Source: Pseudomonas campi (GTDB lineage: Bacteria; Pseudomonadota; Gammaproteobacteria; Pseudomonadales; Pseudomonadaceae). Taken from it: a stretch of DNA of 64,000 bases. The position numbers and the translations under genes are program-made. The DNA is taken from NCBI RefSeq assembly GCF_013200955.2, contig NZ_CP053697.2, forward strand, positions 372,001 to 436,000, in the 5' to 3' direction. Below are positions 27,757 through 36,513 of this stretch, in pieces. Every line of letters begins with the position of its first letter. Position 1 is the stretch's first letter. The notes under the pieces were generated by a model. That model did no database searches. It saw only the letters and a list, made by a program, of their open reading frames with translations, and was not told the DNA's origin.

Positions 27757-29064
27757 TCAGTCGCCGCGCGTCACGCTCAGGCCCTTGAGCAGGTTGAGGG
27801 CCTGGCTGAGCTGGTAGTCGTCGTCCTGCGGGCGGGCTGGTTTTTCGCTCTTCTTGCCGCTGGGTTTGTCTGCGCCGCCATTGCCGTTGCCCAGGTGGCC
27901 GGCCAGGTCGGCTTCCTTGATGCTCTCGCCATCCTGCTCGCGGGTCAGTTTGGCGCGCGCCACTTCGATGTCCGGGACGATGCCCTGGGCCTGGATCGAG
28001 CGGCCTTTCGGCGTGTAGTACAGGGCCGTGGTGAGCTTCAGTGCGCGGTCGTTGTTCAGCGGCAGCACGGTCTGTACCGAGCCCTTGCCGAAGCTGTCGG
28101 TGCCCATCAGCACGCCACGCTTGTGGTCCTGCAGGGCGCCGGCGACGATCTCCGAGGCCGAGGCGCTGCCACCGTTGATCAGCACCACCAGCGGCACGCC
28201 TTCGCTGGCGTCGGCCGGGTCGGCATTGAAGCGCAGCTCGGAGTTGGCGATGCGCCCCTCGGTGTAGACGATCAGGCCTTTCTTGAGGAAGTGGTCGGTG
28301 ACTTCCACTGCCGCCTGCAGCACGCCGCCGGGGTTGTTGCGCAGGTCGAGGACGATGCCGCGCAGCTTGCCGTTGTTGTCCTTGCGCAGCTTGGCCAGGG
28401 CCTTGCCGACTTCCTCGCCGGTGTTGATCTGGAACTGCGAGATGCGCACCAGGCCGTAGCCGTCATCGAGCAGCTGGCTCTTCACGCTCTTGACCTTGAT
28501 CACCGCGCGCTGCAGCTCCACGTCGAACGGCTGGCCGCCTTCACGCAGCAGGGTCAGGACGATTTTGCTGCCGGCCTTGCCGCGCATCTTGTCGACCGCT
28601 TCCATCAGCGACAGGCCCTTGGTCGGCTGGCCGTCGATCTTGACGATCAGGTCGCCGGGCTGGATACCAGCACGCGAGGCGGGGGTGTCGTCGATCGGCG
28701 AGACCACCTTGAGGAAGCTGTCTTCCATGCCGACTTCGATGCCCAGGCCGCCGAACTCGCCGCTGGTGCTTTCCTGCAGTTCGGCGAAGTCTTCCGGCTC
28801 CAGGTAGGCGGAGTGCGGGTCGAGGTTGCTGAGCATGCCCTTGATCGCATTCTCCAGCAGGGTCTTGTCGTCCACCGGCTCGACATAGGCCGACTTGATG
28901 CGATCCATCACCTCGGCAAAGGTGCGCAACTCATCCAGCGGCAGCGGTGCCTTGGCATTTTCCACGGGCGCCGCCACCGGCTCGGGAGCAGCCTGCAGGG
29001 CAGGGCTGCCGACCAGCAGGCCAAGGGCCAGGGCGAGAGGGGTGAGGCGGTGGAAATGCGACAT
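27757..29064 (-). CDS. ctpA: Carboxyl-terminal processing peptidase CtpA (S41 family)
   Basis: A periplasmic serine protease with a Ser-Lys dyad. I start at the ATG at 29064 (MSHFHRLTPLALALG), which gives 435 residues, a normal signal peptide and a GGGAG ribosome-binding site; the upstream extension lacks these. A PDZ domain spans about residues 90-170 (FGGLGIEVG, SRAGIQPGD). Catalytic Ser302 lies in NGGSASASE and Lys327 in FGKGSVQ. P. aeruginosa CtpA, with its adaptor LbcA, degrades peptidoglycan hydrolases, and the next gene upstream encodes an EnvC-like hydrolase regulator. The EnvC-like stop is 41 bases upstream, so the two probably share an mRNA. Confidence 0.93.
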   Translation of the reverse strand: MSHFHRLTPLALALGLLVGSPALQAAPEPVAAPVENAKAPLPLDELRTFAEVMDRIKSAYVEPVDDKTLLENAIKGMLSNLDPHSAYLEPEDFAELQESTSGEFGGLGIEVGMEDSFLKVVSPIDDTPASRAGIQPGDLIVKIDGQPTKGLSLMEAVDKMRGKAGSKIVLTLLREGGQPFDVELQRAVIKVKSVKSQLLDDGYGLVRISQFQINTGEEVGKALAKLRKDNNGKLRGIVLDLRNNPGGVLQAAVEVTDHFLKKGLIVYTEGRIANSELRFNADPADASEGVPLVVLINGGSASASEIVAGALQDHKRGVLMGTDSFGKGSVQTVLPLNNDRALKLTTALYYTPKGRSIQAQGIVPDIEVARAKLTREQDGESIKEADLAGHLGNGNGGADKPSGKKSEKPARPQDDDYQLSQALNLLKGLSVTRGD

Positions 29065-29105
29065 GTGAACTCCCAGGAATAATTGCCAATGCCAGCCTCG
29101 GGCTG

Positions 29106-30347
29106 TCATCCGCGACACCATTGCGCCGGGTCGCTCGGGCGGCCCTGCTGGCGAATGGCGAAATACAGTGCGGGCGTGTCCTGCCCGCCACTGGTGCCGA
29201 CGGTGGCGATCGATTCGCCAGCCTTGACGATATCGCCGGCCTCTTTCAGCAGGCTCTGGTTATGGCCATAGAGGCTCAGATAACCATTGCCATGGTCGAG
29301 GATGACCAGAAGCCCGGCGCCACGCAACCAGTCGGCGAACACCACGCGCCCGCCATGCACGGCATGCACCTGGCTGCCGGCACTGGCGCCGATCAGCACG
29401 CCGTCCCACTTGGTGCGCGAGTCACCGCCGCGCGGTGAGCCGTAACGAGCCACCAGGCGCCCGTCGACCGGCCACGGCAACTTGCCCTTGGCGCTGGCAA
29501 AAGGGCCGCCATAGCTGGCGCCGGAGCTGGTGACGCTCGGGCCGAGGGGCAGTGGTTTGTTGTTCGGGGTGTGAACCTGCTGCTGTTCGAGCAGGGCCAG
29601 GCGCTGTGCTTCTGCTGCTTCGCGAGCCTGGCGGGCCAGGGTTTCCTCGATGGTCTTGAGTACGCGGGTCAGCTCGGCCTGTTCCTGCTGGCGGGCCTTG
29701 AGCTTGCTGTCGCGCGCACTGTATTCCTTGTTCAGTTTGGCCAAGGCCAGCTGACGCTCCTTGCGTACGCTGGCGAGCTGCTCGCGCTGGCTGTCCAGGG
29801 CGCTCTTCTGCTCGACCAGGCGGGTCTGCTGGGTGGTGATATCGGTCTCGATATTGGCCAGCTGGCGCAGGGTTTCGTTGAAGGCCGCCAACTGCTCCAG
29901 GCGTGCCTTGCCGAGGTAGTCGTAATAGGTGAGGGTGCGCGAGAATTTTTCCGGCTGCTGCTGATTGAGCAGCAGGCGCAGCGGCTCCTGCTGGCCGCCC
30001 TGGTAGGCCGCACGGGCCTGGATGCCGATCAGTCGTTGCTGTTCAAGGCGCGATTGCTGGAGTTTTTTTTTCTCCTGATCGAGACGCTGTAGCTCCTGCT
30101 CGCTCTTGTTCATTTCCTGCTGCAGGCCCTTGACCTGCTTCTCCAGGGTGCCCATCTCGCTTTCGGTGCGCTTGAGGTCCTTCTGTACGCCGGATTTTTC
30201 TTTCTGCAGTTTTTCCAGCAGCTTCTTCAGTTCGGCGACATCGGCGCGGGCGGCTTCCAGCTGTTGCTGGGCGGCGGCTTTCTCGTCGGCGAAGGCGGCC
30301 GGAGCGAGCAGGCTGGTCAGGACTATCAGGGCGAGGACGCGAAACAT
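29106..30347 (-). CDS. EnvC-like murein hydrolase activator (degenerate LytM)
   Basis: 413 residues from the ATG at 30347, where a signal peptide begins (MFRVLALIVLTSLLAPAAFA); the longer reading from 30494 does not start with one. Residues about 22-250 form a long coiled coil rich in Lys, Glu and Gln. The C-terminal LytM/M23 domain lacks zinc ligands: the first motif reads KWDGVLI and the last LYFAIR instead of LHFEIR. This is the EnvC pattern, in which an inactive LytM domain activates amidases at the division site. It sits directly upstream of ctpA in the same direction. Confidence 0.9.
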   Translation of the reverse strand: MFRVLALIVLTSLLAPAAFADEKAAAQQQLEAARADVAELKKLLEKLQKEKSGVQKDLKRTESEMGTLEKQVKGLQQEMNKSEQELQRLDQEKKKLQQSRLEQQRLIGIQARAAYQGGQQEPLRLLLNQQQPEKFSRTLTYYDYLGKARLEQLAAFNETLRQLANIETDITTQQTRLVEQKSALDSQREQLASVRKERQLALAKLNKEYSARDSKLKARQQEQAELTRVLKTIEETLARQAREAAEAQRLALLEQQQVHTPNNKPLPLGPSVTSSGASYGGPFASAKGKLPWPVDGRLVARYGSPRGGDSRTKWDGVLIGASAGSQVHAVHGGRVVFADWLRGAGLLVILDHGNGYLSLYGHNQSLLKEAGDIVKAGESIATVGTSGGQDTPALYFAIRQQGRPSDPAQWCRG

Positions 30348-30401
30348 GGGCTGAGCAGCACCTGGGGTAGGAGACGGCCTAGTATGCCCGTCGCGTTGCG
30401 C

Positions 30402-30437
30402 AAAAAAAACGCCCGCCGGTGCTGACCGGCAGGCGTT
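30402..30437 (-). terminator. Rho-independent terminator downstream of gpmI
   Basis: On the minus strand CGCCTGCCGG, loop, CCGGCGGGCG and a run of eight T. It lies about 160 bases after the gpmI stop; the MITE-like repeat occupies the space between, so it would be transcribed with gpmI. Confidence 0.85.
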
Positions 30438-30451
30438 TCGCGACGCGGAGC

Positions 30452-30600
30452 GCTTTAGAGTCTGTTTCGGATCTCGCGAGCTAGAGAAAAACAAGGCGAA
30501 AACGGCTGAGGAAGCGGAGTTTACGAGCTGTAAATGAGCATTCCGAAGCCGTTTTCAACGCAGTTTTTCCGACGCGCAGCAGATCCGAGACTGGCTCTTA
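30452..30600 (-). repeat. MITE-like repeat, copy 1
   Basis: About 149 bases with inverted ends (AGAGTCTGTTTCGGATCTCG / revcomp AGAGCCAGTCTCGGATCTGC). Read on the minus strand it matches copy 2 at 33467, including CTGCTGCGCGTCGG and TGCTCATTTACAGCTCGTAA. It begins within the gpmI stop codon, reading TAAGAGCC on that strand. Confidence 0.8.
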
Positions 30601-32133
30601 TTGCAGGCTGATGATGCTGGTGCCGGTCATTTCCGCCGGAATCGGCAGGCCCATTAGGGTCAGCAGGGTTGGTGCCACGTCGGCCAGCACGCCGCCTTCG
30701 CGGAGGGTGGCCGGACGCTTGCCGACATAGATGAACGGCACCGGCTCGCAGGTGTGCGCGGTGTGCGCCTGGCCGGTGCACTCGTCTTCCATCTGCTCGA
30801 CGTTGCCGTGGTCGGCGGTGATCAGCGCTTCGCCGCCGACCTTGTCCAGCGCCGCGACGATGCGCCCGACACAGGCGTCCAGGCATTCCACCGCAGCCAC
30901 GGCGGCAGAGAACACGCCGGTGTGGCCGACCATGTCGCCGTTGGCGTAGTTGACGATAATCACGTCATAACGCTGGTTCTCGATGGCGTCGACGATGCGG
31001 TCGGTGACTTCCGGGGCGCTCATCTGCGGCTGCAGGTCGTAGGTGGCGACGTTTGGCGAGGGGATAAGGATGCGCTCTTCGCCGGCGAATGGCTCTTCGC
31101 GGCCGCCGGAGAAGAAAAAGGTGACGTGGGCGTACTTCTCGGTCTCGGCGATGCGCAGCTGGGTCTTGCCATTGTTGGCCAGGTATTCGCCGAGCACGTT
31201 GGTCAGCGCTTCCGGCTTGTAGGCGCTGGGCGTCGGGATGCTCGCGGCATACTGGGTGAGCATGATGAAGCCGGCCAGTTGCGGCACGCGGGTGCGCTCG
31301 AATTCCTTGAAGCCGGGTTCGACAAACGCGCGGGTCAGCTCGCGGGCGCGGTCGGCGCGGAAGTTCATGAACACCACGGCGTCGCCGTCTTCGACTTTCA
31401 CCGGCGCACCGATGGTGGTGGCTTTGACGAATTCGTCGCTCTCGCCGCGCTCGTAGGCGGCGGCCAGGCCTTCTGCGGCGCTGGCGGCATTGAACTGGCC
31501 CTGGCCTTCGACGATCAGGTGGTAGGCCTGCTCGACACGGTCCCAGCGGTTGTCGCGGTCCATGGCGAAGTAGCGGCCGGTGAGGCTGGCGATACGGCCC
31601 TTGCCGAGCCTGGTGAAGGTAGCGTCAAGCAGCTCGATCGACGGCTGGGCGCTTTTCGGCGGGGTGTCGCGGCCGTCGAGGAAGGCGTGCAGGTAGATCT
31701 TCTCGGCGCCACGCTGGGCGGCCAACTCGGCCATGGCGACCAGGTGGTCCTGGTGGCTGTGCACGCCGCCATCGGAGAGCAGGCCGAGGATATGCACGGC
31801 CTTGCCGGCACTGACCGCCTTATCCACGGCGCCGGTGATGGCGGCATTGCTGAAGAACTCGCCATCGCGGATCGCCTTGGTCACCCGGGTGAAGTCCTGG
31901 TACACCACACGGCCGGCGCCGAGGTTCATGTGGCCGACTTCCGAGTTGCCCATCTGTCCGTCCGGCAGGCCGACATCCATGCCGCTGCCCGAGATCAGGC
32001 CGTGCGGCTGGGTGGCGCGCAGGCGGTCGTAGACCGGCGTGTCGGCCGCATGGATGGCGTTGTACTCGGGATTGTCGCTGTGGCCGAAGCCGTCGAGGAT
32101 GATCAGGACCAGGGGTTTGGGCGTGGCGCTCAT
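30598..32133 (-). CDS. gpmI: 2,3-bisphosphoglycerate-independent phosphoglycerate mutase GpmI
   Basis: A glycolytic/gluconeogenic enzyme converting 3-phosphoglycerate to 2-phosphoglycerate with two Mn2+ ions. I start at 32133 ([17 protein letters not shown]), the family start, giving 511 residues; the in-frame extension to 32187 does not look like GpmI. The metal-binding DGFG is at residues 14-17, the phosphorylated Ser64 is in MGNSEVGH, and ADHGN appears near the C-terminus. It stands alone on the minus strand, divergent from the rhodanese gene. Its stop codon merges with a MITE-like repeat. Confidence 0.97.
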   Translation of the reverse strand: MSATPKPLVLIILDGFGHSDNPEYNAIHAADTPVYDRLRATQPHGLISGSGMDVGLPDGQMGNSEVGHMNLGAGRVVYQDFTRVTKAIRDGEFFSNAAITGAVDKAVSAGKAVHILGLLSDGGVHSHQDHLVAMAELAAQRGAEKIYLHAFLDGRDTPPKSAQPSIELLDATFTRLGKGRIASLTGRYFAMDRDNRWDRVEQAYHLIVEGQGQFNAASAAEGLAAAYERGESDEFVKATTIGAPVKVEDGDAVVFMNFRADRARELTRAFVEPGFKEFERTRVPQLAGFIMLTQYAASIPTPSAYKPEALTNVLGEYLANNGKTQLRIAETEKYAHVTFFFSGGREEPFAGEERILIPSPNVATYDLQPQMSAPEVTDRIVDAIENQRYDVIIVNYANGDMVGHTGVFSAAVAAVECLDACVGRIVAALDKVGGEALITADHGNVEQMEDECTGQAHTAHTCEPVPFIYVGKRPATLREGGVLADVAPTLLTLMGLPIPAEMTGTSIISLQ

Positions 32134-32275
32134 GGGGGCTGGCTCGCTGTGCATGGTGAGCAAAAAGGTCGCGCATTTTACGGCCATAAGCCCGCCGCGT
32201 CACCGCCCGGCGGGGCTTGGCCGATAAGGCATGCTGTGTATACTGGCCGGCATTTTAACGCCCTGGAACCGCGCA

Positions 32276-32689
32276 ATGTTGGCCAACCTGATTGAATTTG
32301 CCACTAACCACTATGTACTGACTGCCTGCTTCGCCTTCCTGCTGGTGCTGCTGATCGTCACCGAACTGCGCAAGGGTGGCAAAAGCCTGTCCAGCCGTGA
32401 ACTGACCGCACTGGTCAACAGCGATCAGGCTGTGGTGCTGGATGTGCGCAACAACAAGGATTTCGCCAGTGGCCATATCGTTGGCGCCATCAACATCCCC
32501 TTCGACAAGGTGGCCAGTCGCATGGTCGAGCTGGACAAGCACAAGGCCAAGACCGTGATCGTGGTCGATGCCATGGGCCAGCATGCCGGCAGCGTCGCCC
32601 GCGAGCTGCAGAAAGCCGGCTTCACCGCTGCCAAACTGGGTGGCGGCATCGCCAGCTGGCGTGGCGACAACCTGCCTGTGGTCAAGTGA
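32276..32689 (+). CDS. Membrane-anchored rhodanese-like protein, catalytic Cys missing
   Basis: 137 residues from ATG 32276 (MLANLIEFATNHYVL). One N-terminal membrane segment (about residues 12-30) is followed by a rhodanese domain (VVLDVRNNKDFASGHIVGAINIP, about 53-75). The active-site loop, normally C-x-x-G-x-R, reads D98-A-M-G-Q-H103, so both the sulfur-carrying Cys and the Arg are absent and sulfurtransferase activity is unlikely. It precedes grxC and secB; only one base separates its stop from the grxC ATG. YibN-type proteins of this kind commonly sit in front of grxC-secB. Function is unknown; a docking or membrane role is possible. Confidence 0.88.
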   Translation: MLANLIEFATNHYVLTACFAFLLVLLIVTELRKGGKSLSSRELTALVNSDQAVVLDVRNNKDFASGHIVGAINIPFDKVASRMVELDKHKAKTVIVVDAMGQHAGSVARELQKAGFTAAKLGGGIASWRGDNLPVVK

Positions 32690-32690
32690 T

Positions 32691-32945
32691 ATGCCCGAGG
32701 TCGTGGTTTACTCCAGCGCCTGGTGCCCTTACTGCATCCGTGCCAAGCAGTTGCTGAGCAGCAAGGGTGTGGCTTTCCAGGAAATCAGTGTCGACGGCAA
32801 ACCCGAGGCGCGCGCCGAGATGACGCGCAAGGCCGGGCGTACTTCGGTACCGCAGATCTGGATCGGCACTCGCCACATCGGTGGCTGCGACGACCTCTAT
32901 GCCTTGGAGCGCGCTGGCAAGCTGGACGCGCTGCTACAGGCCTGA
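32691..32945 (+). CDS. grxC: Glutaredoxin 3 (GrxC)
   Basis: An 84-residue dithiol glutaredoxin that reduces disulfides with glutathione. Active site CPYC at Cys12-Cys15, TSVPQIWI and the GGCDDL glutathione-binding motif are all present. The ATG at 32691 immediately follows the rhodanese stop. It is the middle gene of the rhodanese-grxC-secB unit, as in many gammaproteobacteria. Confidence 0.96.
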   Translation: MPEVVVYSSAWCPYCIRAKQLLSSKGVAFQEISVDGKPEARAEMTRKAGRTSVPQIWIGTRHIGGCDDLYALERAGKLDALLQA

Positions 32946-32980
32946 ACCCTTTCCGTAACCCGTAATAAGAAGACTTCGTC

Positions 32981-33466
32981 ATGACCGAGCAAGTTACCAA
33001 CGGCGCCGCCCAAGCCGAGCAAGGCCCACAGTTCTCCCTGCAACGTATCTATGTGAAGGACCTGTCCTTCGAAGCGCCGAAGAGCCCGGAAATCTTCCGC
33101 CAGGAGTGGGCGCCGAGCGTCGCCCTGGACCTGAACACCCGGCAAAAAGGCCTGGATGGCGACTTCCATGAAGTGGTGCTGACCCTCTCGGTCACCGTGA
33201 AGACTGGCGAAGAGACCGCCTTCATCGCCGAAGTGCAGCAGGCCGGCATCTTCCTGATTAAGGGCCTGGATGCCGCGTCCATGAGCCACACTCTCGGCGC
33301 GTTCTGCCCGAACCTGCTGTTCCCCTACGCCCGTGAAGCGTTGGACAACCTGGTGGTGCGCGGCTCCTTCCCGGCGCTGATGCTGGCACCGGTGAACTTC
33401 GACGCCCTCTACGCCCAGGAGCTGCAGCGTATGCAGACCGCCGGTGCGGAAACCGCTCAGGCCTAA
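32981..33466 (+). CDS. secB: Protein-export chaperone SecB
   Basis: 161 residues, normal length. SecB is a cytoplasmic tetramer that keeps preproteins unfolded and delivers them to SecA. The family signature is clear: [16 protein letters not shown] at residues 14-29, [17 protein letters not shown], and the C-terminal [32 protein letters not shown] 35-base gap follows grxC. Its TAA abuts the second MITE-like repeat, and a strong terminator comes after. Confidence 0.97.
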   Translation: MTEQVTNGAAQAEQGPQFSLQRIYVKDLSFEAPKSPEIFRQEWAPSVALDLNTRQKGLDGDFHEVVLTLSVTVKTGEETAFIAEVQQAGIFLIKGLDAASMSHTLGAFCPNLLFPYAREALDNLVVRGSFPALMLAPVNFDALYAQELQRMQTAGAETAQA

Positions 33467-33635
33467 GAGCCTGCCCACGATCTGCTGCGCGTCGGCCATA
33501 CTGCGTTAAAACTGGCCTCGGGATGCTCATTTACAGCTCGTAAACTCCGCTCCCTCGGCCGTTTGACCAGCCGAAGGCTGTTACTGGTGTAGCGCCTTGT
33601 CTGGCTCTAGCTCGCGAGATCGTAAGCAGGCTCTA
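33467..33635 (+). repeat. MITE-like repeat, copy 2
   Basis: About 169 bases with inverted ends: AGAGCCTGCCCACGATCTG at the left and GAGATCGTAAGCAGGCTCT at the right. Compared with copy 1 it has about 30 extra bases near 33565-33595. It starts at the secB stop (TAAGAGCC), the same relation to a gene as copy 1. Confidence 0.8.
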
Positions 33636-33649
33636 TGCCTGCGGTAATG

Positions 33650-33679
33650 AAAAAAGCGCCCCGCGGGGCGCTTTTTTTC
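33650..33679 (+). terminator. Rho-independent terminator of secB
   Basis: AAAAGCGCCCCG and CGGGGCGCTTTTTTT form a near-perfect stem with a T-run on each side; bidirectional use by secB and trmL is possible. Confidence 0.9.
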
Positions 33680-33735
33680 TGTCTCGATTTACCTGGCCTG
33701 GCGTGAGCTGCTCGCGACGCGTTGAACTGGCCAGG

Positions 33736-33760
33736 GTTCGCCAGCAGAACTCGCTCCTAC
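33736..33760. repeat. Remnant of REP type B next to trmL
   Basis: TCGCCAGCAGAACTCGCTCCTAC keeps one arm of the type B REP. On the minus strand the arm reads GTAGGAGCGAG, and its TAG is the trmL stop codon. Confidence 0.5.
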
Positions 33761-34218
33761 TCCATGGCGAAGTCATGCTGGCGCCAGGCCTCGTACGTCA
33801 CCACGGCCACGGCATTGGACAGGTTGAGGCTGCGGCACTCCGGACGCATCGGCATGCGCAGGCGCTGTGGGTCGGGGATCTGCTCCAGTATCTCTGCTGG
33901 CAGGCCCCGACTTTCCGGGCCGAACAGCAGCATATCGCCGCGTCGATACTGCATTTGTGCGTAGCTGTGACTGGCTTTTGTGGTAAATGCCAATATCCTG
34001 TCGCTACGGGTAACTGTGATACAGTCGCTCAATGACTGATGGCGTTTTAATGTCGCGTATTCGTGGTAATCCAACCCGGCGCGACGCAAGCGCTTGTCGT
34101 CCAGTTCGAAGCCCAGCGGCTCGATCAGGTGCAGCTGGCAGCCGGTGTTGGCACAGAGGCGAATGATGTTGCCGGTGTTGGGTGGAATCTCGGGCTGGAA
34201 CAGGACGACATGGAACAT
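33757..34218 (-). CDS. trmL: tRNA (cytidine/uridine-34 2'-O)-methyltransferase TrmL
   Basis: A 153-residue SPOUT methyltransferase that methylates the wobble ribose of tRNA-Leu isoacceptors using S-adenosylmethionine. Motifs: FQPEIPPNTGNIIRLCANTG at the N-terminus, LLFGPESRGLP in the middle, and SLNLSNAVAVVTYEAWRQ at the C-terminal knot. The gene is divergent from mshI, with about 100 bases between, and marks the backbone edge before the MSHA locus. Its stop codon comes from REP-derived sequence. Confidence 0.94.
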   Translation of the reverse strand: MFHVVLFQPEIPPNTGNIIRLCANTGCQLHLIEPLGFELDDKRLRRAGLDYHEYATLKRHQSLSDCITVTRSDRILAFTTKASHSYAQMQYRRGDMLLFGPESRGLPAEILEQIPDPQRLRMPMRPECRSLNLSNAVAVVTYEAWRQHDFAME

Positions 34219-34320
34219 GGGTCAGGCTCAGGGACAGGGCAGATGGCACGCATTCTACTGCGTGTTGTCACCCATCGTCGGCCTTGGTGGCGGATGATGT
34301 GCACTGGGTAAGTAGGGGGC

Positions 34321-35244
34321 ATGCAGTTGGTGTGGTTCGCGAGAAAGAAAATAACAGCGGACGGTCTGCTCGGTATCGAAACCGGGCCTGAGGGAATTGC
34401 CCTGGCGCGCGTGCTGCGCGTGGCCGGTGAAACCCCGCGTTTGCTCGACTGCCAGTTCCGCCAGGCTGTGCCGGCTGAACAGCCCGCCGTGCTGAAGAAG
34501 ATGGTTGCCGAGCTGAGCCTGGAAGGCACCCCGGTCAACCTGTTGCTGCACCCCGCCACTTACCAGATGCTCCTGCTCGACAGTCCCGACGTGCCCAGCG
34601 AAGAGCTGCGCGACGCCATGCGCTGGCGCATCAAGGATCTGATCGCCGAGCCGCTGGAGCAGGTGGTTGTCGATGCCTTCGCCCTGCCCGATGATGCCTA
34701 CCGTGGCCGTTCGCGCATGGCCTATTGCGCGGTGCTGAGCAAGGCACGCATGCAGGCCTGGGCCGACTTGTGCGCGCAGGCCGGGCTGCAGCTGCAGAGT
34801 ATCGATGTCACCGAAATGGCCTTCCGCAACCTCGGTCTGCTGGCTGGAGCCGAGGGCATGAATCTGGCGTTGCTGCGCCTGCGCTCCAGCGAGGGGCTGA
34901 TCTGTGTGCAGCATGCTGCCGATCTATACATGGCGCGGCGTATCGAGCAGGGCCTGGATCAGGCCGGTGATGATTTCGGCGCGGTGACCCTGGAAATCCA
35001 GCGCTCGCTCGACTATTTCGAAAGCCAGCTGGGCAAGGGCTACATCAACCGTCTGTTGCTGTTGCCGATGAAGCGCAATGGCGCGGCCGTTCTGCAAACC
35101 CTGTCCACGGGGTTGGCGGTCAAGCTGCAGGCCCTCGACCTGCGCGAACTGTTCCCCGGGCAGGCCACTGCCGCGCTCGACGAAGCCGAGCAGGCCTACT
35201 GCATGGCCGCGGTAGGTGCGGCGCTGCGGCAGGAGGTCGGTTGA
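34321..35244 (+). CDS. mshI: MSHA biogenesis protein MshI (PilM-like)
   Basis: 307 residues, soluble, with an actin-like PilM/MshI fold (LLGIETGPEGIALARV at the start, LLLHPATYQMLLLDSPDVPSEELRDAMRWRIKDLI in the middle). It would sit at the cytoplasmic face and hold the inner-membrane platform together with the PilN- and PilO-like proteins. GTAGGGGG precedes the ATG. It opens a head-to-tail run of 17 genes. The mshH gene, often first in Vibrio, is absent in this window. Its stop overlaps the next start (TGATG). Confidence 0.87.
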   Translation: MQLVWFARKKITADGLLGIETGPEGIALARVLRVAGETPRLLDCQFRQAVPAEQPAVLKKMVAELSLEGTPVNLLLHPATYQMLLLDSPDVPSEELRDAMRWRIKDLIAEPLEQVVVDAFALPDDAYRGRSRMAYCAVLSKARMQAWADLCAQAGLQLQSIDVTEMAFRNLGLLAGAEGMNLALLRLRSSEGLICVQHAADLYMARRIEQGLDQAGDDFGAVTLEIQRSLDYFESQLGKGYINRLLLLPMKRNGAAVLQTLSTGLAVKLQALDLRELFPGQATAALDEAEQAYCMAAVGAALRQEVG

Positions 35245-35852
35245 TGCAGAACCTCAACCTCTATCAGATTGAAAAACAGCAGCGCAGCGGCCCGCAGAAA
35301 AACCAGATGCTGGCCTTGTTGGCCGTGCTGGTGCTGTTGTGCCTGGCCCATGCGGCCTGGCAAGGCTGGCAGCTGCGCCAGGGTGCTGCGCAACTGAGCC
35401 AGGCCGAAGTGGCGGCGCAAGAGCAGGAAACTCTGCTGGCCGCGGCCAAGGCCAGTTTCGTCGAGCCGCAGCTGGACAGTGGCCTGCCGCTGGAGCTGGC
35501 GGCCCGTGAGGCAGACAACCAGCAGTTGCAGCGCTTGATCGGCTACCTGCAGGTGCTGGCCAGCCAGCGCACGGCGGGGTTCGTCGCGCCATTGCAGGCA
35601 CTGGCCGAGCATCATCCGGCGAGCGGCCTGTGGCTCAGCGGCATTGGCCTGAGTGCCGGCGGCACGCACATGCGTCTGCAGGGCAGCAGTCAGGACCAGG
35701 AGCTGCTGCCGCAATACCTGCAGCGCCTCGGCCAGAGCCCGGTCTTCCAGGGCCGCGAATTCGCCCGTTTCGAAGTGCTGCGCGGCGACGACCAGTTGCT
35801 GCATTTCGATCTGTCCTCCCAGGCTGGCGACAAGGAGCCGGGCAATGAATAA
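35244..35852 (+). CDS. PilN-like MSHA platform protein
   Basis: 202 residues from ATG 35244; a TTG one codon earlier is less likely. It has a short cytoplasmic stretch with the PilN-type NLYQIEK motif, one membrane segment (about residues 21-41, LALLAVLVLLCLAHAAW) and a periplasmic coiled coil and ferredoxin-like part. It corresponds to the gene called mshI2 in some MSHA loci. Overlaps mshI by one base and mshJ by eight. Confidence 0.83.
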   Translation: MQNLNLYQIEKQQRSGPQKNQMLALLAVLVLLCLAHAAWQGWQLRQGAAQLSQAEVAAQEQETLLAAAKASFVEPQLDSGLPLELAAREADNQQLQRLIGYLQVLASQRTAGFVAPLQALAEHHPASGLWLSGIGLSAGGTHMRLQGSSQDQELLPQYLQRLGQSPVFQGREFARFEVLRGDDQLLHFDLSSQAGDKEPGNE

Positions 35853-36513
35853 CTGGTTGCAACGCTGGCATGGCATGGCGCCGCGCGAGCAGTGGCTGGC
35901 CTTCAGTGTCGGCCTGGTGGTCGGTGCACTGCTTTATATGCTGCTGCTCGGCGACCCGCTGAGTGCGCGCCTGGCCAAGCAACAAGCCAGTTACAAGGTG
36001 ACCGAGGCACGGCGCCTGGAGGCCCAGACCGGTCTGGCCGACTTGCAGGCGAAGCTGGCGGCCGATCCCAATATCCCCTATCGCAGCGCCCTGCTGGCGG
36101 CCTCGGCCAGCCGCGAGGAGCTGATCAGCCAGATCGACCAGAACACCGCCGAGCTGGTCACGCCGCAGAAGATGAAGGCCGTGCTGGCGGAGTTGCTGCG
36201 TTCCCAACCGCGCCTGCGCCTGGTCGGCCTGGAAAGCTTCAGCGAGCCCATGCAGTTGCCCGGCGCCGCGCCGGTCAAGCTTGAGCCGGGCGCCGAGCCG
36301 GCCCCGGTCACTCTCTATCGGCATGGTCTGCATCTGCAGCTGCAAGGCGGCTATTTTGACCTGCTGGCCTATCTGCAGGCGGTCCAGGCCAGCGGCTGGA
36401 AGCTCAACTGGGACAGCCTGGATTACCAGGTCGGTGAAGGTGGGCCGTCCCAGGCGAAGATCAGCCTTAAGCTGTATACCTTGAGTCGCCAGGCGGGGTG
36501 GGTCGGTGTCTAG
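35845..36513 (+). CDS. mshJ: MSHA biogenesis protein MshJ (PilO-like)
   Basis: 222 residues from ATG 35845 (MNNWLQRWHGMAPREQWL). One membrane segment (about residues 20-40) is followed by a periplasmic coiled coil and a PilO-like domain. It pairs with the PilN-like protein to link the inner-membrane platform to the secretin. The start lies inside the end of the preceding gene, and the stop lies inside the mshK start region. Confidence 0.85.
   Translation: MNNWLQRWHGMAPREQWLAFSVGLVVGALLYMLLLGDPLSARLAKQQASYKVTEARRLEAQTGLADLQAKLAADPNIPYRSALLAASASREELISQIDQNTAELVTPQKMKAVLAELLRSQPRLRLVGLESFSEPMQLPGAAPVKLEPGAEPAPVTLYRHGLHLQLQGGYFDLLAYLQAVQASGWKLNWDSLDYQVGEGGPSQAKISLKLYTLSRQAGWVGV

Noticed and set aside
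30754..32295. 513-codon open frame opposite gpmI
   Set aside because: GC-rich antisense shadow of a well-recognised gene; no family resemblance.
34241..34260. TGGCAC upstream of mshI as a possible sigma-54 promoter
   Set aside because: The -12 part reads CTAC where TTGC is required, so the match fails.
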